From NCBI GenBank assembly GCA_045811525.1, contig JBJMTV010000030.1, forward strand, positions 310,001 to 374,000: 64,000 nt of DNA, read 5' to 3'. Source of the stretch: VAZQ01 sp045811525 (lineage in GTDB: Bacteria; Pseudomonadota; Alphaproteobacteria; Rhizobiales; Xanthobacteraceae). The position numbers and the translations under genes are program-made. The notes under the pieces were generated by a model. That model searched no databases. It had not been told where the DNA came from and saw only the letters and a list, made by a program, of their open reading frames with translations. Below are positions 60,853-64,000 of this stretch, in pieces. Each line of letters begins with the position of its first letter. The stretch's first letter is position 1.

Positions 60853-62349
60853 CTATCGCATGGTCGGAATGACGAACTCGGCACCTCCCTTGCTGCCGGA
60901 AGGCCAACGCGAGGTCACCGTCTTCGTCTTGGTGTAAAAACGCACGGAGTCCGGGCCGTGCTGGTTGAGATCTCCAAACCCCGAACGCTTCCAGCCGCCG
61001 AAAGTGTAGTACGAGAGCGGCACGGGGATTGCGAAATTCACTCCGACCATGCCGACGTTAACGCGCGTGGTGAAGTCGCGCGCCGTGTCACCATCGCGAG
61101 TAAAAATGGCTACCCCGTTGCCATACTCGTGCTCGGAAGGAAGCCGCAGGGCCTCCTCATAATCCTTCGCGCGGACCACCGAGAGGACGGGCCCGAAGAT
61201 TTCCTCCTGGTAGATGCGCATCTCGGGCCGGACATCATCAAACAGGCAGCCGCCCATGAAGAAGCCTTTTTCATACCCCTGCAGTTTGAAGTCGCGTCCG
61301 TCCACTTTGAGCTTGGCTCCTTCCTTGATACCGAGGTCGACGTAGCTCCTGACTTTCTCGAGATGGGTGCGCGTGACCAGCGGCCCGTAGTCGGCTTGCG
61401 GATCGCTCGATGGCCCCACCTTGAGGCTCTCGACTCGTGGAATGAGCTTCTCGACAAGCATGTCCGCAGTCTTCTGGCCAACCGGCACTGCAACCGACAC
61501 CGCCATGCAGCGTTCGCCGCCCGAGCCATAGCCCGCCCCAATAAGCGCATCCACCGCCTGGTCCATGTCAGCGTCCGGCATGACGACCATGTGGTTCTTG
61601 GCACCTCCGAAACACTGCACGCGCTTGCCGTGCGCACATCCCGTTGCATAGATGTACTCGGCGATAGCCGATGATCCGACAAAGCCGATCGCTCTGACGC
61701 GCGGGTCGGTCAGAAGGATATCGACGGCTTCCTTATCGCCGTTCACCACGTTCAGGACGCCGGGGGGCAGTCCCGCCTCGATCATCAGCTCGCCCAACCG
61801 CATCGGCACGCCGGGGTCGCGTTCTGACGGTTTGAGGATGAACGCATTGCCGCAGGCGAGCGCCGGGGCGAATTTCCAGAGCGGGATCATCGCCGGGAAG
61901 TTGAACGGCGTGATCCCGGCGACCACCCCGAGCGGCTGACGCAGGGAGTAGAGGTCGATACCAGGCCCGGCATTATCGGAGAATTCGCCCTTGAGCAGAT
62001 GCGGAATGCCGCACGCGAACTCGACCACCTCTAGCCCGCGCTGGATGTCGCCTTTGGCATCGGCGAAGGTCTTGCCGTGCTCGGAAGAGAGCAGTCTCGC
62101 AAGGCTGTCGAATTCCTTCTGCACCAGCTCGAGGAACTTGAACATTACACGCGCCCGCCGCTGCGGGTTGGTGGCGGCCCAAGCCGGTTGTGCCGCCTCC
62201 GCATTGGCGATCGCGTGCTCGACCTCGGATTTGCTGGCAAAAGCGACCTTGGCCTGCACCTCTCCGGTATTCGGATCGAACACGTCCCCCGTGCGGGCCG
62301 AGGTTCCCGCGACCTGCTTGCCGCCAATGAAATGGCCGATCTCACGCAT
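60853..62349 (-). CDS. mmsA: CoA-acylating methylmalonate-semialdehyde dehydrogenase
   Basis: A 498-residue aldehyde dehydrogenase of the CoA-dependent MmsA branch, converting methylmalonate semialdehyde to propionyl-CoA in valine/myo-inositol catabolism. Catalytic Cys281 is in GGERCMAVS. The usual catalytic glutamate loop reads CFGGAKNHMVV, the Asn form typical of MmsA. ITPFNFPAMIPLW is the NAD-binding turn. An LLM flavin enzyme gene lies 68 bases upstream on the same strand. Confidence 0.93.
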   Translation of the reverse strand: MREIGHFIGGKQVAGTSARTGDVFDPNTGEVQAKVAFASKSEVEHAIANAEAAQPAWAATNPQRRARVMFKFLELVQKEFDSLARLLSSEHGKTFADAKGDIQRGLEVVEFACGIPHLLKGEFSDNAGPGIDLYSLRQPLGVVAGITPFNFPAMIPLWKFAPALACGNAFILKPSERDPGVPMRLGELMIEAGLPPGVLNVVNGDKEAVDILLTDPRVRAIGFVGSSAIAEYIYATGCAHGKRVQCFGGAKNHMVVMPDADMDQAVDALIGAGYGSGGERCMAVSVAVPVGQKTADMLVEKLIPRVESLKVGPSSDPQADYGPLVTRTHLEKVRSYVDLGIKEGAKLKVDGRDFKLQGYEKGFFMGGCLFDDVRPEMRIYQEEIFGPVLSVVRAKDYEEALRLPSEHEYGNGVAIFTRDGDTARDFTTRVNVGMVGVNFAIPVPLSYYTFGGWKRSGFGDLNQHGPDSVRFYTKTKTVTSRWPSGSKGGAEFVIPTMR

Positions 62350-62417
62350 CGTTTCCTCCGTGCCGACAGGCGTGCGGCGCCGTGTCGTGCGATGTGCGCG
62401 CTTGCCCCAACAGTCGC

Positions 62418-63518
62418 TCAGCCGCGCGCTGCCGCCAATCGCGCATTTGATAATGGTCTGACGGCGGCGCTTGCATCTGCGAATGCGGGCATCACCTCGC
62501 GCGCGAACAGCCGCATGGACCGTTGCGCGTCGGACAAGCCGAGCATGCCGAAATTGATCTGCAGTGAGGCATGCTCGAACTCGCCAATCGAGCCGACCGC
62601 GCGCCGCATGATGGACTTGATCTCGTCTGGTGTGCCGACCCAGGCACCCCCTGCCTCAATCTGGCCATCCAGGGTAAACGAGCGCAGCCGGCGTGCCGAC
62701 TTGTCATAGTCCCGATAGTCTTTGGAGGTTCCGCGCTCCCAATCTCCGACTGCCTCGTTCAGCGCCCGGAAATATTCGTCGAACGGTGCGCGGGCGATCT
62801 CGCGTGCAAGACGCGCATCCTCATGACAGAACATGTGGAAGGCCACCATCACCTCGCCCTCGCCTGCATGCCCCGCTGCGCGCCAGGCTTTCCGGTAGAG
62901 CTCGATCAAGCCGGCGATCGGCCCAATCGGGATTGCCATCAACGAGTAGCCGCGGGTGCCGGCAAACTCGAAGGATTCCGGTGTCTGTGTTGCGGCGATA
63001 TAGAACTTGGGACGCGGCTTCTGAGTGGGGCGCGGCAGCGAGGTCAGGGCATCGAATGAATGGAATTGCCCGGCATGGCTGACGCTTTCGTGAGAGAGCA
63101 GGAGTTCGATCTGCTCCAATCCCTCGCGGAACCGGGCTTGCGATTGATCAGGCGAGATGCCGAACCGACGGAACTCGTGCGGCAGAAAAGCCCGTGCAAA
63201 GCCCACATCGAGCCGCCCACCGGAGATTCCATCGAGCATACCGATCTCGCCAGCGAGCTTGAATGGATGATTGAAGACCGGCAGCACGGCACCAGTCACG
63301 AGACGAATTGTTCTCGTGCGTTGCGACAAAGCGCTCAGGAAGACAATGGGGTTGGGGCTATAGCCGCCATAGCGGGTGAAGTAATGCTCCACCGTTCGCG
63401 CATGCGTGAAACCGAGCGTCTCGGCCTCTTCCGCCAGAGTGAATGATTCTGCGTAATACTCGGCCGCGCTTTTGTCTGTGTGATCGAGCGCGGGAAAGAA
63501 CTGCACACCGAACTGCAT
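62418..63518 (-). CDS. LLM class flavin-dependent oxidoreductase (luciferase-like)
   Basis: A 366-residue bacterial luciferase-like protein using FMN or F420. The start MQFGVQFFPALD and segments ARTVEHYFTRYGGYSPNPIVFLSAL, LAGEIGMLDGISGGRLDVGFARAF and GTPDEI match the LLM barrel. The ATG at 63518 is chosen because it begins the conserved first strand. Probably a monooxygenase; substrate unknown. Divergent from the cupin gene at 63727. Confidence 0.88.
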   Translation of the reverse strand: MQFGVQFFPALDHTDKSAAEYYAESFTLAEEAETLGFTHARTVEHYFTRYGGYSPNPIVFLSALSQRTRTIRLVTGAVLPVFNHPFKLAGEIGMLDGISGGRLDVGFARAFLPHEFRRFGISPDQSQARFREGLEQIELLLSHESVSHAGQFHSFDALTSLPRPTQKPRPKFYIAATQTPESFEFAGTRGYSLMAIPIGPIAGLIELYRKAWRAAGHAGEGEVMVAFHMFCHEDARLAREIARAPFDEYFRALNEAVGDWERGTSKDYRDYDKSARRLRSFTLDGQIEAGGAWVGTPDEIKSIMRRAVGSIGEFEHASLQINFGMLGLSDAQRSMRLFAREVMPAFADASAAVRPLSNARLAAARG

Positions 63519-63660
63519 GCGGGTTTGAGCTCCGGCTTCTGCTGAGGCGGGTGCGCAAGTGCGCCTGCAAGGATGGCGCCAGTATAGGGCGGCAAGCAAG
63601 TCAGTCAAAGGCCGAGCGCTCAAGAACTCCCTGTGTAGCCGATCGTTTCGCGCACTACGA

Positions 63661-63688
63661 TTGACAGCATGCTGACGGGATCTAGAGT
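63661..63688 (+). promoter_or_regulatory. Candidate sigma70-like promoter of the gentisate-dioxygenase-like gene
   Basis: TTGACA (63661-63666) is a perfect -35 hexamer; 16 bases later TAGAGT (63683-63688) is a 4-of-6 match to the -10. The ATG lies about 40 bases downstream at 63727, with AAGGTGC as a weak ribosome-binding site. Only sequence similarity supports this. Confidence 0.35.
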
Positions 63689-63726
63689 GGCCGTCCTCCT
63701 CATCGCGGCGCCCAAGGTGCTCTCCA

Positions 63727-64000
63727 ATGTCTGCAACTCCCGACGAAATGGCCGCGCTCCGCCAGGGCTGGAAGGACGCCTACATGGCGCCTTTGTGGGA
63801 AAACAAATTTGCCCATCGGCCACCGGCACCTCCGGAATGTTCGCATCTTTGGTCCTGGGAGAAAATTCGGCCGCTGATCACCGGAGCCATCAAGGTCGCC
63901 TCGCCCGAGGCTATCGAACGTCGCGTGCTGCAGCTCATCCCGCCAGCCGCTGACGATTACGAATGGCGGCAAACGTCCCGGACCATCTGCGCCAACCTGC
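63727..64000 (+). CDS. Gentisate 1,2-dioxygenase-like cupin protein, partial (C-terminus outside window)
   Basis: The first 91 residues of a cupin dioxygenase are visible, running off the right edge. The phrases YMAPLWE, PAPPECSHLWSWEKIRPLI and SPEAIERRVLQLIPP match the N-terminus of gentisate 1,2-dioxygenase-like proteins, which open the ring of 2,5-dihydroxybenzoate with Fe(II). The metal-binding cupin motifs would come after the visible part, so the substrate class rests on the N-terminus alone. The maleylacetoacetate/maleylpyruvate isomerase-type gene at 45641 could in principle act downstream. Confidence 0.7.
   Translation, partial: MSATPDEMAALRQGWKDAYMAPLWENKFAHRPPAPPECSHLWSWEKIRPLITGAIKVASPEAIERRVLQLIPPAADDYEWRQTSRTICANL

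Noticed and set aside
1..64000. tRNA or rRNA genes, CRISPR arrays, insertion sequences, prophage or toxin-antitoxin modules
   Set aside because: Looked for on both strands by eye. No cloverleaf-like sequence, regularly spaced direct repeats, transposase, integrase or phage structural motif was recognised.

Overview
The window is a GC-rich stretch of alphaproteobacterial chromosome. Its gene families (DUF2865, DUF2059, DUF1289, a TIGR02281-type aspartic protease, an Atm1-type exporter, a short-form psd with pssA, and cysS next to cimA) fit the Hyphomicrobiales, probably near Bradyrhizobiaceae/Xanthobacteraceae. This placement is inferred from gene content, not from a database search. Coding density is very high. 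I saw no rRNA, tRNA, CRISPR array, insertion sequence or phage gene.

Layout. (1) 1-11.0 kb: a divergent catabolic locus. On the minus strand are an ABC ATPase, permease, cupin, Ldh2-type dehydrogenase and a partial SDR. On the plus strand are the ABC binding protein, a DUF3891 protein, a molybdenum-hydroxylase large subunit, a UbiD-type decarboxylase, then a zinc alcohol dehydrogenase with a membrane protein. The substrate is unknown; the set suggests import, hydroxylation, decarboxylation and oxidation of an organic acid. (2) 11.7-16.3 kb: an operon of a MetE-like/epoxyalkane-CoM-transferase-like protein with a complete NMT1-type ABC importer that has two permeases. (3) 16.5-25.9 kb: housekeeping and mixed genes (dusA, TSUP permease, histidine kinase-DUF1289-aspartic protease, GST, MBL hydrolase, 3-hydroxyisobutyrate-dehydrogenase-like enzyme, Mrp). 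(4) 26.1-30.8 kb: a TRAP transporter locus with two near-identical Tat-exported binding proteins converging on dctM/dctQ. (5) 30.9-47.5 kb: moaA, a PEGA lipoprotein, gph, rpiA, DUF2059, gor, tenA, class II DAHP synthase, dgkA, nadE, a second MetE-like protein with an enolase-superfamily enzyme, DUF2865, an EamA exporter, maiA and a MarR regulator. (6) 47.9-58.2 kb: cysS, two tiny membrane ORFs, cimA, a VOC protein, a LOG phosphoribohydrolase, an Atm1-type exporter, then psd and pssA separated by a GST gene bracketed by REP-like palindromes and by a Bug-type receptor. (7) 58.3-64 kb: an SDR, a GST, a coiled-coil exported protein with a small partner, mmsA, an LLM flavin enzyme, and the start of a gentisate-dioxygenase-like cupin gene.

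Taken together this is a metabolically versatile soil-type genome segment. There are two ABC importers, a TRAP importer and a Bug receptor, several degradation enzymes and four GST-superfamily proteins, interspersed with conserved biosynthetic genes for phospholipid, NAD, pentose phosphate, the isoleucine precursor citramalate, and molybdenum cofactor. The least explained elements are the catabolic locus at 0.5-11 kb, the two stand-alone MetE-like proteins, the micro-ORFs between cysS and cimA, and the palindrome-flanked GST gene.
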